The notes beneath the pieces were generated by a model. The model had not been told where the DNA came from. It saw only the letters and a program-made list of their open reading frames with translations, and made no database searches. Source: Aquabacterium sp. CECT 9606 (GTDB lineage: Bacteria; Pseudomonadota; Gammaproteobacteria; Burkholderiales; Burkholderiaceae_C). Taken from it: a stretch of 64,000 nt of DNA. Below, one piece after another: positions 41,094 through 49,837 of this stretch (positions are counted from its first letter, which is position 1; every line of letters begins with the position of its first letter). Location: assembly GCF_918741295.1 (NCBI RefSeq), contig NZ_CAKKNB010000006.1:1-64000 (forward strand), written 5' to 3'. Position numbers and translations under genes: made by a program.

Positions 41094-41825
41094 TCACTTG
41101 GCCACAGGGGCAATTTCGGAGTCGATGCGGTAGCTGGTCACGCGATAACCCAACGGGTTCTGGATCAGGTCTTGCTCCTTACCGAACATCGACGGTTTGT
41201 ACTCATACGAGAACGTCGCAATGAAGTACTGCGGCGCATCGGCGTTCTCAGCTTCCGTGCGTTTCGATGTCTTCTCGAAGCGCACGACGGCCTTGTTGCC
41301 CACATCGTCTTGCGACAAAGTGACGCTCAAGACCTTCACCTTCATTTCGACACTCGCGCCATACTTTTTGTCGCGTGCATTGGGGCCATCGAACAGCCTC
41401 GCGTAGTCACGGCCAACCACGTCTTCACTCAGGGCCAACACCGTGTCGTAATCCGTCTGCAAGAGCTTGTAGCTGTAGGACTCGCGGGCGACCACGTAGC
41501 GCTGCGCCCAATGCTTGTCCAGCAGCTCTTGGTAGCCGGTGACGGTTCGGTCATCGGCGGCGTTGATGAGCGTGCCATCACCCGTCGCCTTATCAACTGA
41601 GTAGACATAGGGAACCACCCGCTTGAATGGGGCCATTGACGCTGCGCCAATGACCGCAACCACCGCTACCGCGACGGCTGTCCCAGCGACCCACCAAGCC
41701 CGTTTTTCTGACTTCTCGCTGCGAGCTTGACGATCGGCTTCCCAATCGCTGCCTTGCTTGTAGAACTCAGCTTCTTCGCTGGCCTTAACGGGCTTGCCAA
41801 CCTTTTTGTCTTTGGACGTCATCAT
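41094..41825 (-). CDS. virB8: VirB8 inner-membrane core protein
   Basis: The 243-residue protein has a short cytoplasmic part, one membrane helix (about residues 46-64) and a periplasmic VirB8 domain (VPYVYSVDKATGDGTLIN; YVVARESYSYKLLQTDYDTVLALS; YGASVEMKVKVLSVT). The start is ATGATG; either Met is possible. The sequence upstream, TTCGGGAAACTCATGATGA, repeats that of ssb and nuc. Confidence 0.92.
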   Translation of the reverse strand: MMTSKDKKVGKPVKASEEAEFYKQGSDWEADRQARSEKSEKRAWWVAGTAVAVAVVAVIGAASMAPFKRVVPYVYSVDKATGDGTLINAADDRTVTGYQELLDKHWAQRYVVARESYSYKLLQTDYDTVLALSEDVVGRDYARLFDGPNARDKKYGASVEMKVKVLSVTLSQDDVGNKAVVRFEKTSKRTEAENADAPQYFIATFSYEYKPSMFGKEQDLIQNPLGYRVTSYRIDSEIAPVAK

Positions 41826-41849
41826 GAGTTTCCCGAAATAGCAATGCAG

Positions 41850-42569
41850 TTAATTTGGAGCGGTGTAGACGAAGGTATTGGCTGCTGCGGGTGCTGTGCT
41901 GGCCAACATCTTCAAACCGCGCTCTTTGATCGCCTGGTCAGCGGCTTCCTTGGCCGATTGCGCATTGGCCTGCATCACGGCCAAGCGGTTCGCATCGTTG
42001 CTAACCTGCGTGTTTTCGGCCGCAATGCGGGCCTGCAATTCAGCGATGGCCTTCGGGTCTTGTGTGGTGTTGATCTGGCTTTGCAGAGATTGAATCTGCT
42101 GAACCCGTTGGGTGATGAGGCCCATCGCTGTTTGTTGCAGCGATTGAACCTGGGCGTTCGCGTTCAATGCAGCCTCGCAGGTCTGTTTGGCCTCGCCAGT
42201 GCGATCACCGCAGTTGTAGATCATCACGCCCTGACGAAGCGTTTGCGCAGCGCCTGTCAGGCTGTTGTAGCCACCACTGTTCACGCTGTTCAGTAGCGTG
42301 GTCACATCAGTTGGCACCACGTTCTGGAGCAACTGATTGTTCATGATGTCCCCCAGACCCCGGGACCCCACCAGCGAGTTGTATTGTTGGTTCAACTGCT
42401 GGTATTGCTGGACCATCTGTTGATACTGATTCGCCCAGGCGATCACCTGTTGAATCGACTGAGCGAGGTTTGCCGCGTCAATGACCGGGATGCCCGCGTG
42501 GGCGGAGCCGCTTCCGAAGAAGCTGCCCACCAAGGTAAGGGAGAGGAAAAACCGCTTGATTGATTTCAT
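41850..42569 (-). CDS. virB5: VirB5/TrbJ-family minor pilin
   Basis: The 239-residue protein has a signal peptide (cleavage after SAHA) and a helical, Gln-rich mature protein (AQSIQQVIAWANQYQQMVQQYQQLNQQYNSLVG) with two Cys (YNCGDRTGEAKQTCEA). VirB5 proteins sit at the pilus tip. The gene lies between virB6 and virB8 rather than just after virB4. AAGGAG precedes the start. Confidence 0.85.
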   Translation of the reverse strand: MKSIKRFFLSLTLVGSFFGSGSAHAGIPVIDAANLAQSIQQVIAWANQYQQMVQQYQQLNQQYNSLVGSRGLGDIMNNQLLQNVVPTDVTTLLNSVNSGGYNSLTGAAQTLRQGVMIYNCGDRTGEAKQTCEAALNANAQVQSLQQTAMGLITQRVQQIQSLQSQINTTQDPKAIAELQARIAAENTQVSNDANRLAVMQANAQSAKEAADQAIKERGLKMLASTAPAAANTFVYTAPN

Positions 42570-42582
42570 GATGAAGACTCCT

Positions 42583-43611
42583 TTAAGCTGACCGACGAAT
42601 GTTGTCCAAGACGTTGCGTTGGTAAAGCGGCTGATTCCCGCCGCCGGACCCGGTTGCCGACGCGCGACCGGAACTGCTGGAACTGCTGCTCGAAGATGAC
42701 CCCGAGCCGGCTTCTGCGACAGACCCACCAGTTTTGTTGGGCGATGCAGCCTTCTCACCGCCCATCATTTCCATGGCCTTGCGCCCGATCTCGCGGCCAA
42801 TACCGCTGACAGAGGCGCCGCCTGACAGTGCGCTTGCGATGGTGGGCACATTGAGCATCACCACGCCAAGCGAACCCGACACCAGCAGCAAGGCCATGCA
42901 GTCCTTGATGATTGCCGTGTTACCCACGTTGCCTTGGATGTGTGCTGCGAACTGCGATGCGAACGAAGTCAGCATGGCGATGCTTCCCCCGATCAGCACG
43001 TTGACAAGTACGAACGTCATAGCCTGGCCAATCCAGCTTTCGGTAAAACGCTGAGTTGCCGGGAACATGGCGCAGAAGATGAAGGCAGGGCCAACAGCTA
43101 GGACCAGGGCCAGTGCCACCTTGGCCAAGAGATACATCCCAAGACCGACGATGAACAAAAAGGCTTGAGCAAGAGCAACAAGCCCAGCCGCTGCAACCAA
43201 GCTGAAATTCGGGAACACGCCAGTTACTGCCTCACTCCAAAGCTGCGTGCCCAGATCGTCATAAGGCTGCGACATGTTGTCGATCAGTCCGCCAATGGTG
43301 TTGGCGTTGCCGAATGCAGAAACAAAGGCACCTTGGATGCCTTGAATCCCATCGACCACACTCCCCTGAAACTCCCCAGCGCTAAGCGCAACTCCCGCGA
43401 TCATTGAAATCTTGAAGAGTTTCCACACTGCTGTGTGGAAGGAGTCATGAGCTTCGCCGCGCATGATCGCCCACCCCATGAGGATGATGTAGATCGTCAC
43501 GCCAGTGAGAGCCAGAGGAACCAACGCCGTGCAAAGCGCAGCCGACTTCGTGCTGACAAAGTTGTTCAGCAGTGTGTCGATCGCGGTTTCAACGGAGGTA
43601 GCAATCCCCAT
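42583..43611 (-). CDS. virB6: VirB6/TrbL inner-membrane channel protein
   Basis: The 342-residue protein has six or more hydrophobic segments between about residues 20 and 265, the VirB6/TrbL core (VPLALTGVTIYIILMGWAIMRGEAHDSF; AVGPAFIFCAMFPATQRFTESWIGQ) and a Ser/Gly-rich C-terminal tail. It likely forms part of the inner-membrane platform. Confidence 0.9.
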   Translation of the reverse strand: MGIATSVETAIDTLLNNFVSTKSAALCTALVPLALTGVTIYIILMGWAIMRGEAHDSFHTAVWKLFKISMIAGVALSAGEFQGSVVDGIQGIQGAFVSAFGNANTIGGLIDNMSQPYDDLGTQLWSEAVTGVFPNFSLVAAAGLVALAQAFLFIVGLGMYLLAKVALALVLAVGPAFIFCAMFPATQRFTESWIGQAMTFVLVNVLIGGSIAMLTSFASQFAAHIQGNVGNTAIIKDCMALLLVSGSLGVVMLNVPTIASALSGGASVSGIGREIGRKAMEMMGGEKAASPNKTGGSVAEAGSGSSSSSSSSSSGRASATGSGGGNQPLYQRNVLDNIRRSA

Positions 43612-43613
43612 GA

Positions 43614-44021
43614 TTACTTACCTCCCTTGCTTGCCGCTGCATTCGGGAACAACTTAGGGTCAGGCTTGAACTCGAAGGTGTCGGCAGCCGACTTCCCTTC
43701 GTGTTTGCGGGCCTGCCCTTGCTGTGTGCTTGGTGCAGATGAGGCCTGATTCGTGGGCACCTGGCTCTTGTCGAACTTGAACGTGTCCGCTGCACCAGGC
43801 CCTGACAGCATGGCCAGCTCCTTCGCCTTCGAGGCGTTGAGACAGTCCACGTCCGTTGCGCGCGCGGCATCGTTATTGCACCAGGCCAGCTTTTCGGTAC
43901 GTTCGACCTCATGAGCCTTGTACCAATCAACGGTCTGATGCGACTTGTCACCACACCCGGCCAGCAGCAGAGCTGCGACCGTGGTGGATGTGGCGATAAC
44001 GCGGATTCGGGTGTGCAGCAT
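43614..44021 (-). CDS. eexN: EexN-family entry-exclusion lipoprotein
   Basis: The 135-residue protein has a lipobox, LLLAGC (Cys at about residue 23), and the EexN pattern TVDWYKAHEVERTEKLAWCNND, then DCLNASKAKEL. Such proteins block entry of related plasmids into a cell already carrying one. The C-terminal tail carries a duplicated AADTFKF/AADTFEF motif beyond the usual length. It sits between virB6 and virB4. Confidence 0.85.
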   Translation of the reverse strand: MLHTRIRVIATSTTVAALLLAGCGDKSHQTVDWYKAHEVERTEKLAWCNNDAARATDVDCLNASKAKELAMLSGPGAADTFKFDKSQVPTNQASSAPSTQQGQARKHEGKSAADTFEFKPDPKLFPNAAASKGGK

Positions 44022-44033
44022 GGCTTGCTCCTG

Positions 44034-46478
44034 TTACTTGATCTGATTTCGGCGTGCGGCGATCTCTTGGAAGAAAACCGGCATCCAGTCCTTGGGGTTG
44101 TCGCCAACGCGCGCCCTGATGTTGTCCAGCAGCTCGACGTTATCCGTCGTGCCGCTGATGATGTTCAGGATGTCGCTCATGCCGCCGAGGTCGAACTTGA
44201 CGACCGCCGAGCGATGACCTTGCTTGACCAAGAACATGCGGCTGGACTCGCCCAAGTTCTTGACGATCGAGTATTCCGCCTCGGTCAGCTTGAAGCCATT
44301 CACGTAGTCGTCGTGGTCTGCTTTCGGGTTCGGCAAATAGATTTGCGTAACGCTCTGTTCGACCATCGTCTTACCAAGACCGTGCTCGCCTTCCAGAACG
44401 TCGGATGGTGATTGCGTCATGAAGACGCCAAGACCAGACTGCTTCCGAATCGTCTTCTGCTTGTTCTTGGCGAAGTCGCTGAACATTTCATCGCTCAGAG
44501 GCTTCCAGAACTCATCCATGAAGTAGATGAATGGGTCACCAGTGATGAGCGATTCAGTGATGTGCAGCAGGTACGCCATGATCGGCGTGCGAACTTCCGG
44601 GTCATCCAGAAACTCGGTGTAGTCGTAACCGAAGAGCTTCGCACTCGACAAGTCTTGTGTGTCCCGTGGGTTGTCGAATGCCCAACCCAAGGGCTTGCCA
44701 CGCAACCACTTCGCCAGGCGCTCACGCAAGCTGTTGTCACCTGTGTTGCGCAGGTTCTGATGTACTGCTGACAAGCAGCGCACATCGAACGAAACCTTGT
44801 CGCTCATGACGGTGCGAACCGCGTGGCTGATGTCGGCTTCTTCTCGTGCAGTGAGCGCGTCGCCAGCTCGCGCCGGCTTGACCAACTGCTTGACCAGGCG
44901 TTCGCAGAACTGGATGTTCGTTTCAGTGGGCTCGAACTGGAAAGGATTGAAGCCGGTGGGTTCCCCACGCTTCAAGGCGTAATACTTTCCTCCCATCGCC
45001 CGGATGCCAATTTCGGCACCACGGTCCTTGTCGAAGAAGACCGCCCGAAGACCGCGGTACTTGGTGGCGAACGCCAGCAACGCCATGACCAACGCCGTCT
45101 TACCGACGCCTGTCGTGCCGCACACGAACGTGTTGCCCGGATACTTTTCATCCTTGCTGTCCTTGTCTTCTGGCGAGACATGGAAATTCAGGTAATACGG
45201 CTGGCCGGATGGCGTCTTCATGAGCGCCAGAGCTTCACCCCAAGGGTTGCCGTCACGCTTGCCACGCGCGAAGTTGTGGAACGGGCTCAAGCTCGCAAAA
45301 TTACGGCTTGTGATCTGAGCTTCGCGCGGACGCCAATCCCAATTGCCGGGAAGCTGGGAGAACCACGCGCATTCAGGCACCGCGTCACAGATGGCCATCT
45401 TGAAGCCTGGGCCGTCTTGCAAAGCCGATCGTGCGTGCGAAATGTTCTTCGACACTTCTTCGATCGTCTTGCCGAAAATCGTCAGCGAGTAGTGATACTC
45501 GCCGATTTCAATATGCCCATCAGACAAGTCATTCAATGCCTTGTCCATGTCCTCAATTTCTTTCGGACTGACTTCCTCAGACGCTTGGAGCTGCCCCTTT
45601 TGGCGTTCCAACGCTGTTTTGGCGTCCCGCTTGTTCAGGATGCCAAAAGACTGAGTTTCGATGTATTCGTAATTGCCATAGAGGATGACGTTGTTCATCC
45701 CAGGCTCAGAGAATTGCGGGTATTCTTGAAAATCCATGATCCCCGCGAATTTGTGTTCGCGCGGATGCCAGATTTCAACCATGCCGTTCTTGTCGCCGAA
45801 ATGCAGGCGCGAAGTCGGCAGGTATTCGCCAATGCTGGCCCGACGCATAGGAATCTCTTCCCACACGCCATTGACCATGAAGCCCAGGAATGCGAGCATT
45901 TCGGAGAAGGCCACGTCACCTTTGGTGTACGTGCCCAAGCGCTCCGGCTCATAGCGTTTCATGCTGGCTTCGAGCTGCTTGGCCATGTCGTCGATCACGT
46001 CCAAGTCTTCGCGTTCGCGAGCCTTGAAGTCCTCAACCGTGCGACCGGCCAAGCGACGGATGACCCGCGCTGCGCGCGTGGCCGTTGGCCTGAAAACCAC
46101 CGTCAAATACAACTCGGTGGCCATTTGCCTGTAGGTTTTGAACGTATCGTAGTAACGATCGTTCAAATCCCGGCAAAACTCGTTGTCGTATTTGCCGTTC
46201 AGGCGCTCATTCACCACTCGCCGAGCCTTGTGCGACCAGACACCCCAATTGCCGCCGCCAAGTGCGCGGAGGTAATTGATGAGGCCGTTTTTGCGCGTCA
46301 GAATCTCATCGAGATCGGCTGTTTCAAAGGAAATCCCTTCCAGACGCCAAATCGCGATGTAGTCACCAGTGCGCTGACACTTGATGACATTCGGCGCGAC
46401 GTGGGTGCCGTAAGGGATGTAGTCAGCCGAAGGCACTTGCGCATCGGCTGCTTGTCGAATTTCTGCTTGTGATCTCAT
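44034..46478 (-). CDS. virB4: VirB4 secretion ATPase
   Basis: The 814-residue protein is the usual VirB4 length. Walker A is GTTGVGKTALVM (about residues 447-458) and Walker B is PFIYFMDEFWKPL. The CagE/TrbE N-terminal domain is present. It energises pilus biogenesis and substrate transfer at the inner membrane. Start 46478 overlaps virB3 by 4 bp; a longer frame upstream is an artefact of that overlap. Confidence 0.93.
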   Translation of the reverse strand: MRSQAEIRQAADAQVPSADYIPYGTHVAPNVIKCQRTGDYIAIWRLEGISFETADLDEILTRKNGLINYLRALGGGNWGVWSHKARRVVNERLNGKYDNEFCRDLNDRYYDTFKTYRQMATELYLTVVFRPTATRAARVIRRLAGRTVEDFKAREREDLDVIDDMAKQLEASMKRYEPERLGTYTKGDVAFSEMLAFLGFMVNGVWEEIPMRRASIGEYLPTSRLHFGDKNGMVEIWHPREHKFAGIMDFQEYPQFSEPGMNNVILYGNYEYIETQSFGILNKRDAKTALERQKGQLQASEEVSPKEIEDMDKALNDLSDGHIEIGEYHYSLTIFGKTIEEVSKNISHARSALQDGPGFKMAICDAVPECAWFSQLPGNWDWRPREAQITSRNFASLSPFHNFARGKRDGNPWGEALALMKTPSGQPYYLNFHVSPEDKDSKDEKYPGNTFVCGTTGVGKTALVMALLAFATKYRGLRAVFFDKDRGAEIGIRAMGGKYYALKRGEPTGFNPFQFEPTETNIQFCERLVKQLVKPARAGDALTAREEADISHAVRTVMSDKVSFDVRCLSAVHQNLRNTGDNSLRERLAKWLRGKPLGWAFDNPRDTQDLSSAKLFGYDYTEFLDDPEVRTPIMAYLLHITESLITGDPFIYFMDEFWKPLSDEMFSDFAKNKQKTIRKQSGLGVFMTQSPSDVLEGEHGLGKTMVEQSVTQIYLPNPKADHDDYVNGFKLTEAEYSIVKNLGESSRMFLVKQGHRSAVVKFDLGGMSDILNIISGTTDNVELLDNIRARVGDNPKDWMPVFFQEIAARRNQIK

Positions 46479-46807
46479 GGAGCCTTCCGCCGCTTGTATC
46501 GGATCGGGGAGAACGAGACAGCACCCCAAAGCGCCTTACCTGACCTTTGGCGCACCCTCATCCGCAGGCGCAACATCATTTGTCGAAGGCGTTGGTCATC
46601 CTTCTTGGTGATCTGGCGCATGGTGATGAAGAGGGGGATGTACGCGATCAGCAAAAACAGGGTGATGTAAGGGCTGACCAGGTAGAACATCCAGACCGCG
46701 AGCAGCAGAAAGACACCCGTGATGAGCATCAAGGGGATCATCGGCACGCCCGCGATCATCGCGGGCCTCGTGCATCCCCTGAAAATTGGATCGCGAAACC
46801 CGTCCAT
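46475..46807 (-). CDS. virB3: VirB3
   Basis: The 110-residue protein has the VirB3 start pattern (DPIFRGCTRPAMIAGVPMIPLMLI), two membrane helices (about residues 15-35 and 37-58) and a basic C-terminus. It is an inner-membrane partner of VirB4. It lies 8 bp after virB2. Confidence 0.9.
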   Translation of the reverse strand: MDGFRDPIFRGCTRPAMIAGVPMIPLMLITGVFLLLAVWMFYLVSPYITLFLLIAYIPLFITMRQITKKDDQRLRQMMLRLRMRVRQRSGKALWGAVSFSPIRYKRRKAP

Positions 46808-46815
46808 GACTTGCC

Positions 46816-47136
46816 TCAGTTGATGAGCCAGGCAGCGATACCCGCTGCGCCACCGACCAAAATGCCGCCAATCACGATGTTCGAGATTTCCGACCATTTG
46901 GCGTGCTGGAATGCCATCTTGAAACCGGCCCACATGATGGCCAGCGTGAACATGGTGACGGCTACGCCGACCAGCACCGTTTGCACGTTGGCCATCACCG
47001 TGTTGACCTTGCTGATCTGCGCGAAGGCAGGGGTTGCGGCCATGGCCAGGACGAACCCACCAACACGCGCCAGAGTGGCTTTGTTGGCGAGCGCAAAGGT
47101 GCGCTGATGCAAGGCTGCGACTTGAGTGTTTTTCAT
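46816..47136 (-). CDS. virB2: VirB2 major pilin
   Basis: The 106-residue protein has a long signal sequence (cleavage likely after ATPAFA) and a two-helix mature pilin (VQTVLVGVAVTMFTLAIMWAGFKMAF; ISNIVIGGILVGGAAGIAAWLI). GGAGAAC precedes the start. It is the first gene of the main T4SS transcript, downstream of the operator region at 47287-47315. Confidence 0.9.
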   Translation of the reverse strand: MKNTQVAALHQRTFALANKATLARVGGFVLAMAATPAFAQISKVNTVMANVQTVLVGVAVTMFTLAIMWAGFKMAFQHAKWSEISNIVIGGILVGGAAGIAAWLIN

Positions 47137-47286
47137 CTGAAGTTCTCCAAAACGGGTTACGAAATTAAAAAAGTGCTTGAACGTGAAATGTGCGCTGTGC
47201 ACGGTTTTGTATGAGCCTTGACCTTATGGACACCTCCTTGCTCATGTCCGCAACCCGTGCAGACATGAGAATACGCCTTTGCACAT

Positions 47287-47315
47287 ACCAAAGTCAAGAC
47301 TTTGGTATACCAAAG
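47287..47315. promoter_or_regulatory. Palindromic operators upstream of virB2
   Basis: CTTTGGTATACCAAAG (47300-47315) is a perfect palindrome. ACCAAAG (47287-47293) also pairs with CTTTGGT (47300-47306). Related sites lie at 48674-48720, upstream of the TrbM-like gene. These probably bind a transfer repressor controlling the virB2 operon. Confidence 0.7.
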
Positions 47316-47329
47316 TTACTTGTTTGGAT

Positions 47330-47968
47330 TCAGAACAACAGGGAGCTTTGAGCAGTGTTCGACGCATCAGCGGTCGCGTCTTCGCGCGCCGCCGTGGTCT
47401 GTGTTGAAGTCCCCCTGATGATGATTTTTTGATTGGCTGGCACCCCTTGCGCCACAATGCGCGGGGCTGGGCTCCCCTGCGTCACGAGACGCGGAACCGC
47501 CAGCTTTGCCTTGCTTGGCGCAAGGTTCGCCGACACAACCTTGAGCACGTAGCCGTGGTTGTAGCCGGTGATGAAGTTGCCCGAGTAATAGCAACTGAAC
47601 GAATCACGCAAGGCTGCTTGTTCGTCACCTTTGCGTGACCTCAAGGCGCGAACGTAGCACTCCTTGAGAATTTCCCCGCCAGCTCGAACATTTGGGCACG
47701 CCTGAAAGGCTGTTTCCAACGTCAGGCCATACCGCGCGAAATTTTTCTTGTTGACTTGGACGAGGCCAACGCTGAAGTTGTAGCCATTACGCTCCAACCA
47801 TTGCGCAGTGGCCAATGCTTCGTCCAGAGATTGGGGTTGCCTATCCAGGCGCCCCCCCACAACGCCAATGGCGTATGGGTTGAACGACGACTCAACACGT
47901 GCGATCCGGGCCATCGTCTCTTGGTGGACGGCCGGAGCGCACTGTTGGGCTAATGCCAGGAAGTCCAA
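47330..47968 (-). CDS. virB1: VirB1 lytic transglycosylase
   Basis: The 212-residue protein has the SLT fold: catalytic Glu in ARIARVESSFNPYAIG (about residues 22-37), then NFSVGLVQVNKKNFARYG and the C-terminal YYSGNFITGYNHGYVLKV. It cuts peptidoglycan for channel assembly. There is no clear signal peptide, as in several VirB1 proteins. The C-terminal tail is low-complexity. Confidence 0.9.
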   Translation of the reverse strand: MDFLALAQQCAPAVHQETMARIARVESSFNPYAIGVVGGRLDRQPQSLDEALATAQWLERNGYNFSVGLVQVNKKNFARYGLTLETAFQACPNVRAGGEILKECYVRALRSRKGDEQAALRDSFSCYYSGNFITGYNHGYVLKVVSANLAPSKAKLAVPRLVTQGSPAPRIVAQGVPANQKIIIRGTSTQTTAAREDATADASNTAQSSLLF

Positions 47969-47974
47969 GGCTGC

Positions 47975-48598
47975 TTACCAGCGAACGCGGCGATACAACG
48001 TGCTGTTCACAAACACGTCGATGATGTTGGGCGACCCGGCTGGATCGAGCAGCACCACGCGGTCATAGACCCCAGCCATGCTTGAACGCGAGCGGTAGCC
48101 ATCGTAGTTCGACACATACGTGGTGCCAACTTCGTTGCCAACACAGACCTTTTGGCCCAACTGGCGGTCGTCGTATGGGCTCAGGCCATCACCTTCGCCA
48201 ATTCCTGTATGGAACGCCTCGCTGTTGTTGTAGAAGCGCTTGGGTGTGCTGGCCGAACCCTGGATCGCCAACGACCCACTCTCCAAGGCCTTCGTTCCCG
48301 AAGGACATGGGTCGTAATACGACCAGCCCTGTTGAGCCCATGAGGGGCCACCAGTTTCAGGCGACGACGCCATTTCGCATGTGGGGAACGGACGGCCTTT
48401 CGACAGGTCGTGGAAGAGCTTGTTGATGTCGGGCACGCATTCCGAAACGGCCTTCGGCCCGTTCGGATTCGCGAGACACAACAGCACCTTGCAGCCATGG
48501 TCCGAGGCATGCGCCGTTGGCGTGAATGCGAGAAGAAGGCCACAGATGGCCAAAAAATTACCAAGCGAGCGCCTGGTCGAAGTGTGAAGTTTGAGCAC
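47975..48598 (-). CDS. Secreted Cys-containing transfer protein, TrbM/KikA-like (tentative)
   Basis: The 207-residue protein has a signal peptide (ending AHA at residues 29-31) followed by CKVLLCLANPNGPKAVSECVPDINKLFHDLSKGRPFPTCEM. This segment has the Cys spacing and wording of the TrbM/KikA group. The rest is a Gly/Ser/Tyr-rich periplasmic domain with further Cys pairs. It is 6 bp upstream of virB1 on the same transcript. The family call rests on the N-terminal segment only. Confidence 0.6.
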   Translation of the reverse strand: MLKLHTSTRRSLGNFLAICGLLLAFTPTAHASDHGCKVLLCLANPNGPKAVSECVPDINKLFHDLSKGRPFPTCEMASSPETGGPSWAQQGWSYYDPCPSGTKALESGSLAIQGSASTPKRFYNNSEAFHTGIGEGDGLSPYDDRQLGQKVCVGNEVGTTYVSNYDGYRSRSSMAGVYDRVVLLDPAGSPNIIDVFVNSTLYRRVRW

Positions 48599-48673
48599 TA
48601 TGGTTCCCCTTTCGTTGTCAGCGGCAAGCTAGACCTTGCCTGTCTGATTGTCAGGGAACGCACACGGACTTGT

Positions 48674-48720
48674 CAACCAAAGTCCCGTGTTTGGCATGCC
48701 AAACTGTCTAGTTTGGTATC
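48674..48720. promoter_or_regulatory. Operator cluster upstream of the TrbM-like gene
   Basis: TTTGGCATGCCAAA (48690-48703) is a perfect palindrome flanked by half sites AACCAAAGT (48674) and GTTTGGTAT (48711). The same half site makes up the operator upstream of virB2. The region 48599-48804 contains no supported gene. Confidence 0.65.
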
Positions 48721-48804
48721 GCCTTTAAGGGGGGGTTTTGCGCCCAATGAAATTCGTTAAGAGGTTTTACCCCGAGACACCTTTGACGCGTTTTGTAACG
48801 ACTG

Positions 48805-49134
48805 TTAATGCGTCAGGACTGTGAATTTGGTAACACCGAGCAATTTCGTCGCCGTGTTGATCGCCACGTCTACGCTCTTGAACTTACGTGGTGAATCGGG
48901 GATGCGCCTAGTCGCCAGGAAGAAAACTTCTCCTGTGCTACGCACTTCGACGCTGATGTTGAAGGTTTTGTCCTGCGGGTCGAAAGAAATGCGGCAATCC
49001 TTGATTCCTCCGACCCGAACTGCTGGCAAAAACTCTTCTTCGCGCAGGCATTTTTTCGGGGTAAGCATCGGCGAAAAAGCGATTTTTTTCAAATGGCTGA
49101 AAAGGTTGGATTTGGATAATCCAAACTTCCGCAT
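48805..49134 (-). CDS. Small basic protein, unknown
   Basis: The 109-residue protein begins MRKFGLSKSNLFSHLKK and has a C-terminal beta-rich part (DCRISFDPQDKTFNISVEVRST). The start at 49134 is preceded by AAGGGTGAGAG. That site is partly in the 3' arm of a hairpin, CCCTTGTC/GACAAGGG (49142-49165), which could hide it. The gene is read towards the transfer operon and could be a regulator, but no family is recognised. Confidence 0.55.
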   Translation of the reverse strand: MRKFGLSKSNLFSHLKKIAFSPMLTPKKCLREEEFLPAVRVGGIKDCRISFDPQDKTFNISVEVRSTGEVFFLATRRIPDSPRKFKSVDVAINTATKLLGVTKFTVLTH

Positions 49135-49246
49135 TCTCTCACCCTTGTCCCCTCGGAGACAAGGGCCGCTATGTCGTGCTGCGCCCCTGTAGGGGCTTGC
49201 ATCGAGCCGTTGTCGGCAATGCCTCCTAGTCTCTCCCCTGCCCCGC

Positions 49247-49837
49247 TGATCGCGTGGCGGCGGGCTTCCAGCGCTTTCGGACGGGCTGACGCCCTTCATG
49301 CGCAGGGCGCATCACCTTGCGGCTACTCGCACAGCGATAGCCGAACCCTTCCAAGCAGCTCGGCGAACGCTGTTCGCCTCCCTGCCGGTGTTGTCGCATC
49401 GACAACACAACCCCCGAAGTTAGAAGTGCCGCAGGGCGGCACTTGGAAGGCGCTGGCCCTGGCGGTCCCGCGCCGTGGTCATGGTGCCGGTGGAAACACT
49501 GTTTGTGCGCTCCATCCAGGCCTTTCGTCCTAAGCGCGTCGCCACTGCCCTTTGGCCCGCCTCTCTTCGACGCATAGCTCACTCCGGTCAGGGGGCAAGG
49601 GTTCGCTTCGCCAGGTTCTCGCCCGGTCCCTGCGCTTCGCTCCGGGCTGCGGCCTCCGAGCCTGCCCTTGCCCCCTGCCCTCCGCTCGCTCTTTATGCGT
49701 CGAGGCGGCTCCAAAGAGCAGAGATCAACAGGACGAAAGGCAAAGGCCAACCATGAGCGCAAAAACGACCACCGGCACCAAGACCACACACAACGCGGGT
49801 TTTCCCCCCCGCACCCTCCGAGGCTCACCAAAGAGCA
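49247..49837 (+). repeat. Leader element, copy b
   Basis: The 137-bp palindrome has its ends at TCGACGCATA (49567-49576) and TATGCGTCGA (49694-49703). The 5' part (49247-49535) has different hairpins from copies c, e and f but the same GGTG...AAACAC hairpin just before the palindrome. CCGCCTC and GAGGCGG extend the stem. The element ends in the leader codons, CAAAGAGCA at 49829-49837. Confidence 0.8.

Noticed and set aside
44823..46472. Long plus-strand open frame (549 codons) opposite virB4
   Set aside because: It is the complement of a clear VirB4 gene, has a non-protein-like composition and no ribosome-binding site. High GC makes long antisense frames common.
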